The position numbers were made by a program, and so were the translations under genes. A DNA stretch of 7,484 nt from Candidatus Woesearchaeota archaeon (GTDB lineage Archaea; Nanobdellota; Nanobdellia; Woesearchaeales; WAPJ01): NCBI GenBank assembly GCA_015520785.1, contig WAPJ01000095.1:1-7484 (forward strand), read 5' to 3'. Under the pieces are notes generated by a model. It was given only the letters and a program-made list of their open reading frames with translations. It was not told where the DNA came from and ran no database searches. Below are positions 1 to 5,463 of the stretch, one piece after another. The number at the start of each line of letters is the position of its first letter. Positions within the stretch are counted from its first letter, which is position 1.

Positions 1-36
1 GATGAAAACTCAGGGAGAGAATCGTTTGTATGCGTT

Positions 37-1227
37 CTAACTCTCGCTATGCGTGACTTGGAGGTTGCCTGCCACGTCCTGGCGGACATAGTAGACTGTC
101 GCGATGCGTGCAGGCCTGATCGCATCCGTGGGCACGTCCGCATTGCTAAAGTCTGCCGTGCACGTGAGCGTTGCTGTTCCATCCGGGTTGAGACGGACAA
201 GGCCTTCCTTCCTTGCCTCACTCCTTCCAGGAGAAGTGCTGATGATGATCCGGATGTTAATACTCTTTCCGCTCGCAAAGTTCGGCTGGACTGTTTTGAG
301 CACGGCCTCAGCGCCATTCGCCGCGCTGGGATCCTCTCGGAGGCCGCTGCAGCGGAGCTTGACACCCTTCATATCCGAGAGGTCGATGATCGCATAAAAG
401 TAGTCCCTCTCCTGGAGTTCCTCGCTGAGCGTGCTCGGCTGACAGGTCTGGAGCGTGTCATATTGGACTTCTCGTGTGACGTCACTCTCACTGGCAATAT
501 CAGCTCTCTCTGCTTTCGGCTTGTAAATGCCACTATTATCCTTGAGCTTGAAGGTGAGGGTGAGGCGTAAGCGTTTACTCCCCACGGCCTGCTGCTTATA
601 ATCAACGAGCTGGAGGGGGCCTGCGCTCACGCTCATCTGCTTGAGCGTTGCGGGATCACACACCTTGTTATCCCCTGTCAGATAGTTTGTCTTCGTGCAG
701 AGTTGGATCGTGGCAAGCGTGGCGTAGGGATAGCATGCGCTAATATAGTAGGGGAAGCTGAGCGTCCCGCCCCCTGTGAGTTCCTTCGTATAGGCAACGT
801 CCTTTGCGAGCGTGATAAGTCTCTCCTCTCCAGGCAGGGTTTGCTCGCCCAGCTTGGTCTTCCCGAGGATGGGATTGTCGGGCGTGGCATAGACGAGGAA
901 GGTCTTCCCATCACCCGCACGCTGGACGGGCGTGACATCCTCCGTGCCAGCGAGGAGGTTTTCAAAATCATCCGGGCTGATGCCGTTTATCGTGAAGGTG
1001 ATCCAGCCGACGTCAAACTCGCCATCATTCTTCGCCTGGACGATCATGTCAAACGGTGTCTGCTTACTATCATAAATGAGGCTTGGCGGGGCTTGATCAA
1101 CGAGGCTGATGAGCAGGCCGTTCGTCCCGCCCGTATAGAGGTTGCCACTGCTACTCGCGCCCTGCTGCTGGCAGCCTGCGAGCAGGATGAGGAGTGCGAG
1201 GGGGATGAGGAAGAGGATGCGTCGCAT
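37..1227 (-). CDS. Secreted lipoprotein of unknown function (paralogue 1)
   Basis: The 396-residue product starts with a short basic n-region (MRR), a hydrophobic core over residues 4-17 and a lipobox LAGC with Cys19 as the predicted lipidated residue. A Gln/Ser/Gly-rich linker follows, so the mature protein should be tethered outside the membrane. I recognise no catalytic domain. The body looks beta-rich and has six further cysteines (165, 177, 190, 262, 293, 356). A motif GPLQLVD lies at 203-209. The protein resembles the product at 4618-5433: a near-identical signal peptide, the same GPLQ-I/L-VD motif and four alignable cysteines. The ATG at 1227 is supported by a strong Shine-Dalgarno sequence five bases upstream. 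The gene begins 25 bases after the HAD stop codon, so co-transcription is likely. The signal peptide and lipobox are seen directly; the surface location is inferred from them. Confidence 0.85.
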   Translation of the reverse strand: MRRILFLIPLALLILLAGCQQQGASSSGNLYTGGTNGLLISLVDQAPPSLIYDSKQTPFDMIVQAKNDGEFDVGWITFTINGISPDDFENLLAGTEDVTPVQRAGDGKTFLVYATPDNPILGKTKLGEQTLPGEERLITLAKDVAYTKELTGGGTLSFPYYISACYPYATLATIQLCTKTNYLTGDNKVCDPATLKQMSVSAGPLQLVDYKQQAVGSKRLRLTLTFKLKDNSGIYKPKAERADIASESDVTREVQYDTLQTCQPSTLSEELQERDYFYAIIDLSDMKGVKLRCSGLREDPSAANGAEAVLKTVQPNFASGKSINIRIIISTSPGRSEARKEGLVRLNPDGTATLTCTADFSNADVPTDAIRPARIATVYYVRQDVAGNLQVTHSES

Positions 1228-1232
1228 GCATG

Positions 1233-1241
1233 GATCACCTC
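1233..1241 (-). promoter_or_regulatory. Shine-Dalgarno sequence of lipoprotein 1
   Basis: On the minus strand this reads GAGGTGATC, complementary to the archaeal 16S rRNA 3' end, and it ends five bases before the ATG at 1227. It fixes the start of lipoprotein 1. A strong site here fits a gene translated as the second cistron of the HAD operon, in contrast to the apparently leaderless first genes in this window. Confidence 0.8.
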
Positions 1242-1252
1242 GGCTTTTCGTC

Positions 1253-1858
1253 TTACCATCCGCCTAAAGCAGACCGTATTTTTAAAAGTAATGGGTAGAG
1301 GGTGTTCTCCTTGAAGCCGCGCGTGTAGTGGTAGGCGTGCATGCCAAGCCGTTCCGCGGCCTGCACGTTGCTGAGCGTGTCATCAATCAGGATGAGCTCG
1401 TGGAGAGGGGTGGTGAGGATGCTGCTCACACTCCTGTATGCCCAGGGGCTTGGCTTACCAGTGGGGAGTTCGGATCGTGTGATGAAGGGTCGTCTCCCCG
1501 TGAGAGTCCAGACGTTGGTGAGGAGGATGCGTGCGCTCTCGCGTCGCGCGTTCGTAATAATCATGAAGGGAATCTCCCTGAGCCGTGGGAGGTCTGGGTG
1601 TGGTGTGATCTGATGGAGGAAGGCTGGGAGGATGCGGATGCGCTCCCACATGAGCTGGTGGATTGCCTCCTCGTCCAAGATTTTGCCTGCGGCTTCTGCC
1701 GCGCTCGTGATAATTTCTCGTGCCGTTCTCCCCTTAAGCTGGGTGAACTGGTCGCGAGTGAAGGGAATCCCCACTCTGGTGAGGATGGCGTGGAATGACG
1801 CGTAGTGTGCATCCTCACTGTTGAGGAGGACACCATCCATGTCGATAAGCAAGTGCAT
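1253..1858 (-). CDS. HAD-superfamily hydrolase (phosphatase/phosphomutase-like)
   Basis: The 201-residue product carries the four HAD motifs: motif I IDMDGV (nucleophile Asp6, acid/base Asp8), motif II IITNA (Thr102), motif III GKPSPWAY (Lys135) and motif IV LIDDT (Asp159, Asp160). Residues 15-90 form a helical cap between motifs I and II, as in the beta-phosphoglucomutase/phosphoglycolate phosphatase group. The enzyme should be a cytoplasmic Mg-dependent hydrolase of a small phosphate ester; the substrate cannot be read from the sequence. I chose the ATG at 1858 because motif I then begins three residues from the N-terminus, as is usual, and an A-tract TATA candidate lies 24-29 bases upstream. 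An in-frame ATG at 1942 would add 28 residues without recognisable similarity. The following lipoprotein gene is 25 bases downstream, but no functional link is evident. Confidence 0.88.
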   Translation of the reverse strand: MHLLIDMDGVLLNSEDAHYASFHAILTRVGIPFTRDQFTQLKGRTAREIITSAAEAAGKILDEEAIHQLMWERIRILPAFLHQITPHPDLPRLREIPFMIITNARRESARILLTNVWTLTGRRPFITRSELPTGKPSPWAYRSVSSILTTPLHELILIDDTLSNVQAAERLGMHAYHYTRGFKENTLYPLLLKIRSALGGW

Positions 1859-1881
1859 GGTGGCTGCATGAAACCAAGGGG

Positions 1882-1887
1882 TTTTTT
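1882..1887 (-). promoter_or_regulatory. Candidate TATA box for the HAD gene
   Basis: On the minus strand this is a run of six A (context CAAAAAAC), 24-29 bases before the ATG at 1858. No Shine-Dalgarno sequence is visible before that ATG, so a leaderless transcript would fit. The A-tract is not a consensus TTTATATA box, so support is modest. Confidence 0.4.
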
Positions 1888-2001
1888 GAGGGTTGGGATT
1901 GTCATGCGCGAGGAGTAAGGTAAAGGGATGTGTCTTCTCCATACTTTCTCTGCGTGTACGCTTTCCTCATTCTCTTCTCACGCCTTACCCTCTTCTTTCA
2001 A

Positions 2002-2053
2002 CCTCTTCATTCCTCCCATCATCAAAAAAAGAGTGGTGGAGAGGAAAAAGAGG
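2002..2053 (-). repeat. Imperfect inverted repeat with A/T-tract loop
   Basis: Arms at 2002-2020 and 2035-2053 pair in three blocks: CCTCTT with AAGAGG, TTCCTC with GAGGAA, and CCATC with GGTGG (one wobble), separated by one- or two-base interruptions. The 14-base loop holds a seven-base homopolymer that is U on the minus transcript. It lies at the far end of the pyrimidine-rich tract downstream of uS2 and may assist termination or RNA 3'-end stability. Homopurine/homopyrimidine DNA also gives such repeats by chance. Confidence 0.4.
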
Positions 2054-2160
2054 GGTGGATGAGGGGAAGGTGAAAAAGAGAGAGCGTAAAAAAAGGGGAG
2101 AATAGGGAAAGATAATTGGAAGGGAATAGGGAAAAGAGGAGGGGGGAAGCGTTTTTTCCT
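2024..2160 (-). terminator. Probable multi-U-tract terminator of uS2
   Basis: Read from the uS2 stop codon on the minus strand, this stretch is almost all pyrimidine and contains U-runs at 2088-2094 (seven), 2073-2077 (five), 2045-2049 (five) and 2024-2030 (seven). Archaeal RNA polymerase is known to terminate at U-rich tracts without a required hairpin, often at several successive sites. The tract separates uS2 from the HAD gene promoter, where an insulating terminator would be expected. No gene was found in 1943-2165. Confidence 0.55.
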
Positions 2161-2165
2161 CTTCC

Positions 2166-2765
2166 TTAATCTGTGGTGAAGTCTTCCAGGCTGTACTGGA
2201 GGCCTTCTTCGCTCTGGAGGAGGCCGCGGCGTTTCAAGTATTCCTTCGCGAGCACGTAGAAGAGGACGCCCAGGCTTTTACGACCCTTATTATTCGCAGG
2301 AATCACGACGCTAATCCCCTGCGGCGTGTTGTTCGTATCAACGAATGCCACAACAGGGATGCCCATGCGCTGCGCGTCCCGCACGGCATTCCGGTCAGGC
2401 CACGGGTCGCAGACGACAACCACTTTCGGCTCGGTGAAAATATCCAAGTTTGGGTTTGTGAGCATGCCTGGCGGATACCGGCCCGTGATGACCTTCGCGC
2501 CGGTAAGCTTGCCGAAGAGGCTTGCCGGCTTCCAGCCATTCTCCCGCCTACAAACGACGAGGATATCCTCGGGCGCATACTGTGCGAGGAAGTCCGCTGC
2601 GCGATCCAGCGCTTCGTTAATCTTCTTCACGTCGAGGACGGCGAGACCGTCAGGACGGATCTTGTAAATGTAGGGTTGCATGAAGGCATTCTTATACTTC
2701 GTGCCGATATGCACGCCTGCCTTCAAGTATTCCTCCTGGGGTATGAGGAAGCTCGTCTCACTCAT
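2166..2765 (-). CDS. rps2: 30S ribosomal protein uS2 (archaeal S2/SA type)
   Basis: The 199-residue product is archaeal uS2, a protein of the small subunit body-head region. Family landmarks are the N-terminal AGVHIGT, then IYKIRPDGLAVLDVKK, the GRYPPGMLTNPN segment, a CDPWPDRNAV segment and the C-terminal IPANNKGRKSLG block. Length is normal for archaea and there is no C-terminal extension. I start it at the ATG at 2765, because GAGGTG lies nine bases upstream; an in-frame GTG at 2777 overlaps that Shine-Dalgarno sequence and would leave no site of its own. The gene stands alone, not in the usual archaeal cluster with rpoK/rpoN or enolase. A long structured leader precedes it and a U-rich terminator follows. 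Identification is from direct reading of the conserved blocks. Confidence 0.97.
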   Translation of the reverse strand: MSETSFLIPQEEYLKAGVHIGTKYKNAFMQPYIYKIRPDGLAVLDVKKINEALDRAADFLAQYAPEDILVVCRRENGWKPASLFGKLTGAKVITGRYPPGMLTNPNLDIFTEPKVVVVCDPWPDRNAVRDAQRMGIPVVAFVDTNNTPQGISVVIPANNKGRKSLGVLFYVLAKEYLKRRGLLQSEEGLQYSLEDFTTD

Positions 2766-2774
2766 ATGCCATCC

Positions 2775-2780
2775 CACCTC
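2775..2780 (-). promoter_or_regulatory. Shine-Dalgarno sequence of uS2
   Basis: GAGGTG on the minus strand, nine bases before the ATG at 2765. It overlaps the alternative GTG start at 2777 and so decides in favour of the ATG. It also lies inside a six-codon reading frame starting with the ATG at 2782, whose stop overlaps the uS2 start (ATGA). Confidence 0.65.
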
Positions 2781-2788
2781 ATGGTATT

Positions 2789-2936
2789 GGCAGGAGAATC
2801 ACCAGGCGTGAATGCGCGGTTGAACGCGCGTGGGGGGTGAGGACTCCTGCCGTGCATGTATTATCGCCCCTGCACGGCGACTGCCAGTGCATGCCGCCCT
2901 TCCGGCTTCCGTGCCGAAGGCTGTCAGCACGCCTGG
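2789..2936 (-). ncRNA. Structured leader of uS2 mRNA or small RNA (cloverleaf-like)
   Basis: This G+C-rich intergenic segment holds nested perfect or near-perfect inverted repeats. A nine-base stem closes it: 2802-2810 (CCAGGCGTG) with 2928-2936 (CACGCCTGG). Inside are three hairpins: 2898-2906 with 2913-2920 (eight pairs, one bulge), 2849-2856 with 2871-2878 (eight pairs) and 2814-2818 with 2825-2829 (five pairs, minus-strand loop TTCAAC). Together they form a four-way junction. A competing eight-base stem, 2789-2796 with 2844-2851, cannot coexist with the closing stem except as a pseudoknot. A minus-strand TATA candidate at 2973-2980 would start transcription near 2950, just before the closing stem. 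It could be a uS2 autoregulatory leader or an independent RNA. I recognise no known family. Confidence 0.45.
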
Positions 2937-2972
2937 ACTTCGGGGCCGTGACATGCTGGAGGAGAACGCGTG

Positions 2973-2980
2973 TTTAAAAA
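2973..2980 (-). promoter_or_regulatory. Candidate TATA box for the uS2 leader
   Basis: TTTTTAAA on the minus strand, preceded by C. Initiation about 26 bases downstream would fall near 2950 and give a leader of roughly 185 bases before the uS2 ATG. A weaker alternative, GATAATAC at 2858-2865 on the minus strand, would give a leader of about 70 bases and leave out most of the fold. Confidence 0.4.
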
Positions 2981-2994
2981 GCGAATGGTTAGGG

Positions 2995-3006
2995 GTTTTA
3001 TATATC
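2995..3006 (+). promoter_or_regulatory. TATA box of radB
   Basis: GGTTTTATATAT on the plus strand, with its centre about 29 bases before the ATG at 3030. This is the best TATA element in the window. Its distance predicts a leaderless or nearly leaderless transcript and agrees with the absence of a Shine-Dalgarno sequence. It also argues against the in-frame GTG at 2970, which lies upstream of the promoter. Confidence 0.75.
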
Positions 3007-3029
3007 CTCAAGGGTCTTCTCTAGTCTTC

Positions 3030-3707
3030 ATGGAGGGCCTCTCGGCGGGGAGTAGCGTACTGGGAGAACTCATCGGGCGGCTTGAGCCGGGCGTGTTCAC
3101 CACGCTGTATGGTCCTCCCGGTGCTGGGAAGACGACGCTCGCCTTGCAGGCTGCGCTTGCGGAGCTTGGAGAACGGCGGGTCGTGTATATTGATACGGAG
3201 CAGAGTTTCAGCCTGGAACGCTTCTTCCAGCTTGGGGGGACGGAGGAACTGCTGAAACGCTTGATCCGGTTTAAGCCGGTCCGCTTCGCGGAGCAGCGGA
3301 AGGCGTTTGAGCAGGCCGTTGAACTCGTGGGGAAGGAGGGTGTGCGATTGATTATCGTGGATAGTGTGAGCATGCTCTACCGGCTCATCCTGCCCGAGGT
3401 GAAGGAGATTCCTGAAGCGTCACGCTTGCTCGCACAGCAGCTTCGCATCCTGCATCAGGCTGCTGTAGAGTCGGATGTGAGTATTCTCTTGACGAGTCAT
3501 GCGTATGCGCGTGATACTGATGCGTTTGGCGTGTATGGGGGCGAGTTTATCCGCTATGTGACGCGCACGCTTGTGGAAGTCGCGTATGATCAGGCCACGG
3601 GGAAGCGTGAGTTGATTCTGCGGAAGCATCGGAGCCGGCCTGAAGGAAGGAGGATTGGTTTTATCATTCAGGATGAGGGCTGCATCCCCCAGCAGCGTGA
3701 GAAGTAG
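3030..3707 (+). CDS. radB: DNA repair and recombination protein RadB
   Basis: The 225-residue product is a RecA/RadA-family core ATPase without the N-terminal helix-hairpin-helix domain of RadA, which is the defining layout of archaeal RadB. Walker A is GPPGAGKTT (28-36), a YIDTE strand lies at 53-57 and Walker B is LIIVDSVS with Asp111. The SILLTSHAY segment (151-159) and the later YGGEFIRYVTRT block (169-180) match the RecA-fold core. RadB is regarded as a recombination mediator or regulator that acts with RadA; weak ATPase activity is reported for the family. The ATG at 3030 gives normal family length and sits 29 bases after a TATA box. The gene is divergent from uS2, and its last 13 codons overlap the end of the convergent Cas4-like nuclease gene. 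Confidence 0.93.
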   Translation: MEGLSAGSSVLGELIGRLEPGVFTTLYGPPGAGKTTLALQAALAELGERRVVYIDTEQSFSLERFFQLGGTEELLKRLIRFKPVRFAEQRKAFEQAVELVGKEGVRLIIVDSVSMLYRLILPEVKEIPEASRLLAQQLRILHQAAVESDVSILLTSHAYARDTDAFGVYGGEFIRYVTRTLVEVAYDQATGKRELILRKHRSRPEGRRIGFIIQDEGCIPQQREK

Positions 3708-4417
3708 GGACAATACCGGCATGCGGGTGTTCTCACGGGTTCTGGTGGCTCCTCCTGCTGAAAGATGCTCTTCACACGGCTAATGGTTTTCTCGAGGCGG
3801 ATGGGTGTGAAGGGTGACTCGCGCCAGGCGAGATGCTGCTTTGTGCTTACGCTCACGAGGAAGAGTTCCCGCTCGTCCGCAAGGGTGCGGGTGAGATGCA
3901 CGTACGCGTCCGCCTGCAGCGTGTGGGGACTCATGAAACCCTGCTTGAGCCGGCCCGTCTTCCATTCAATCAGGAGGAGTCTTTCGGCTTGTCTGATGAT
4001 GAGATCAATCCGTCCCTTCAAGCCGAGCTGATCGTCCGTGAGCGTGACCTCGGTCATGATCCGCTCCGCGCGGGGGAGGTGATGCTGGAGGATGCGTTCC
4101 GCATGCGATAGCCAGGGTGTGAGTCGTTCATGCAGGTCATGCTCGTGGAGGTCATACTCGTGGAGGAGGTCATGATGCTGACGGATGGTCTGTGTGAGCG
4201 CGTCTATGAGGAAAGCGTGAAGATCCTCGTCCCGCCTGTAATGGGTGAGCTGGCTGAGCGTCTCATGGAAGATCCTCCCGATGAGCATGGCGCGTGAGGG
4301 TGGGAGTGGTATGCGTGCAACATACTGGTACCATGCCTTCCGTGGGCAGGAGAGGTAGATGCTGATCATGCTTGGCGTGATGAGGATTCCGATAAAAGGA
4401 ATGACAGGGAGGAGCAT
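3668..4417 (-). CDS. Cas4/RecB-like PD-(D/E)XK nuclease with Fe-S cluster signature
   Basis: Counting from the ATG at 4417 (249 residues), the motifs of the Cas4/Dna2/AddB nuclease group appear in order: Cys24 in YLSCPRKAWY, His51 in GRIFHE, Asp138 in GLKGRIDLI, Glu151 and Lys153 in IEWKTG, and Gln168/Tyr172 in QADAY. The C-terminus has CRYCPYFSRC (Cys233, Cys236, Cys242), which with Cys24 gives the four ligands of a 4Fe-4S cluster. The predicted activity is metal-dependent DNA exo- or endonuclease. No cas1, cas2 or repeat array is near, so this looks like a stand-alone Cas4-like protein, plausibly in repair. The start is uncertain: the ATG at 4501 (with GGAG seven bases upstream) adds A-rich codons unlike the rest, while the ATG at 4369 has a TTTTAT box 23-28 bases upstream but loses the ITPS residues often seen before the first Cys. 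Confidence 0.85.
   Translation of the reverse strand: MLLPVIPFIGILITPSMISIYLSCPRKAWYQYVARIPLPPSRAMLIGRIFHETLSQLTHYRRDEDLHAFLIDALTQTIRQHHDLLHEYDLHEHDLHERLTPWLSHAERILQHHLPRAERIMTEVTLTDDQLGLKGRIDLIIRQAERLLLIEWKTGRLKQGFMSPHTLQADAYVHLTRTLADERELFLVSVSTKQHLAWRESPFTPIRLEKTISRVKSIFQQEEPPEPVRTPACRYCPYFSRCWGMQPSS
4134..4173 (-). repeat. Short tandem repeat inside the nuclease gene
   Basis: Two adjacent 15-base units, 4134-4148 and 4149-4163, differ at one base. A third partial copy begins at 4167. On the coding strand they give a repeated (H/Y)DLHE peptide around residues 86-98 of the nuclease, in the helical segment between the His and Asp motifs. It looks like a small in-frame expansion by slippage. 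It is too short and too few for a CRISPR array. Confidence 0.6.
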
Positions 4418-4501
4418 GTTTTTGAAGATTATGCTATGGTTTGACCAGTAGCGGGAGGTGTCTTCTTCCCCTTCTTTTCCATCACATAGTCTTTTTCCCA
4501 T

Positions 4502-4617
4502 TCGTATTCTCCATCATCTCTTTCGGATGAGAGAGACAAAGAGAAAAGAAAAGGAGAGGAGGATAAGGGTAAAGGCGGATTAAGGATGAAGAGCAGAAAA
4601 GAAAGGAGGAATAAGAA
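4502..4617 (-). terminator. Pyrimidine-rich spacer after lipoprotein 2, probable terminator
   Basis: On the minus strand this 116-base gap is strongly pyrimidine-rich with short T-runs (TTTC, TTTTC repeated) from just after the lipoprotein 2 stop codon. It resembles the spacer after uS2, although the U-runs are shorter (at most four). Termination on such tracts fits archaeal practice. The A-rich minus-strand sequence near 4501 could also hold upstream promoter elements of the nuclease gene. No gene was found here. Confidence 0.35.
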
Positions 4618-5433
4618 TTATGATCCACGGATAATGACTGCCTGCTGGGTGAAGAGTGGCTCGCGATACCGGTAGGCGAACGTGAGATGGCCGGTCACGG
4701 CATTCTCCGACAGCTGGGGGAGCTCGCATCTGATCGTAAGCCTCCCAGCGTGTTGTTCCTGCACTGTCATGCCCAGCCAGGAGGCGACCTCACACGAATA
4801 CTGCTGACCGTTAATGAGGAGGCCGTAACCATCCTCACGGCGAGCGTCAATCCTGCCAAGCCAAGAATCCGCTGGGAGCCTACAACTGCCACGCTCCGCG
4901 CCATACTGGCTGAAGACAAGACCCTGAGCCGTATTCCTGAGTGTGACGAGCAGGTTCCTGCCTGAGACACGCGTATCCACTATCTGAAGGGGGCCGTCAG
5001 GCTGCGTATAGCTCGTCACGCCATGCTTGGTAAGCGCGAGGGTGACGAGCGGCTGGAGGCGCACGCATGCAAAAGCGCGGAGCGTGAATGGGAGCCGGTC
5101 AACACCCTCCGGGAGCGTGACATGGACCGTGCCGTTCAGCGTAAGCTGTGATGCTGGCGGGAGCGTGAAGTGCTTGTCAAAACCCTCAACCTGGATGAGG
5201 CTCGGATCCACACCAGTAAAGACGACTTCCCCCTGGGTGAGGGGTGTGCGTGAGGGATTCTCCAGGATAACCCCCGCCTCGAGAGAATCTGATGATCCCG
5301 TGAGGGGGATCTCCTGGAGGGCGAAGAAGCCATACGGCGTAGCTAGGAGGAGGGAGGATGAGGAGGATTGCTGCGGGGTGCACGCAGCAAGAAGGAGAAG
5401 AAGGAGGGGGGTGAGGATGAGGACGCGTCGCAT
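4618..5433 (-). CDS. Secreted lipoprotein of unknown function (paralogue 2)
   Basis: The 271-residue product has a signal peptide starting MRRVL, a poly-Leu core at 10-15 and a lipobox LAAC with Cys18, followed by a Ser-rich linker (23-27). The mature part is predicted to be beta-rich and lacks any catalytic motif I know. It appears to be a shorter, diverged relative of the lipoprotein at 37-1227: GPLQIVD at 147-153 corresponds to GPLQLVD, Cys123 to Cys165, Cys184 to Cys262, Cys214 to Cys293 and Cys236 to Cys356. The spacing before the first shared Cys and in the last strands also agrees. The gene starts 23 bases after the rfcS stop codon. It has no Shine-Dalgarno sequence, but an AAATAAT box lies about 27 bases upstream of the ATG, so it may have its own leaderless promoter. 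Confidence 0.85.
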   Translation of the reverse strand: MRRVLILTPLLLLLLAACTPQQSSSSSLLLATPYGFFALQEIPLTGSSDSLEAGVILENPSRTPLTQGEVVFTGVDPSLIQVEGFDKHFTLPPASQLTLNGTVHVTLPEGVDRLPFTLRAFACVRLQPLVTLALTKHGVTSYTQPDGPLQIVDTRVSGRNLLVTLRNTAQGLVFSQYGAERGSCRLPADSWLGRIDARREDGYGLLINGQQYSCEVASWLGMTVQEQHAGRLTIRCELPQLSENAVTGHLTFAYRYREPLFTQQAVIIRGS

Positions 5434-5455
5434 ACGACTAGAATAGGCTGGGGGG

Positions 5456-5463
5456 ATTATTTG
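5456..5463 (-). promoter_or_regulatory. Candidate TATA box for lipoprotein 2
   Basis: CAAATAAT on the minus strand, overlapping the last codons and stop codon of rfcS, with its centre about 27 bases before the ATG at 5433. The lack of any ribosome-binding sequence before that ATG makes a leaderless transcript the simplest reading. Read-through from rfcS is also possible. Confidence 0.45.

Noticed and set aside
49..1314. Long plus-strand open frames (49-570 and 703-1314) opposite lipoprotein 1
   Set aside because: They are antisense to a gene with a clear signal peptide, lipobox and Shine-Dalgarno sequence, and their products show no recognisable domain. G+C-rich codons on the other strand leave few stops.
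1328..1798. Plus-strand open frame of 156 codons opposite the HAD gene
   Set aside because: The HAD gene carries all four catalytic motifs; the antisense product is featureless and lacks a start signal.
1893..2105. Plus-strand frame with a Lys/Arg-rich end that resembles a small basic ribosomal protein
   Set aside because: The basic residues come from the homopurine tract (AAA, AGA, GAG codons), it has no ribosome-binding site, and no family match is visible.
2802..2936. Possible tRNA, because of a GCGCG-TTCAAC-CGCGC arm and a cloverleaf layout on the minus strand
   Set aside because: The T-loop has six bases instead of seven, three unpaired bases separate it from the closing stem, the closing stem has nine pairs, the spacers are 19 bases and no D-loop or anticodon consensus appears. 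It is kept only as an unassigned structured RNA.
2830..3024. Small open frames on both strands in the uS2-radB spacer
   Set aside because: They overlap the inverted repeats and the radB promoter, and their products look random (Ala/Arg/Gly from G+C-rich DNA).
4134..4173. Repeat units near a Cas4-like gene as a possible CRISPR array
   Set aside because: The units are 15 bases, directly adjacent without spacers, and in frame within the nuclease gene.
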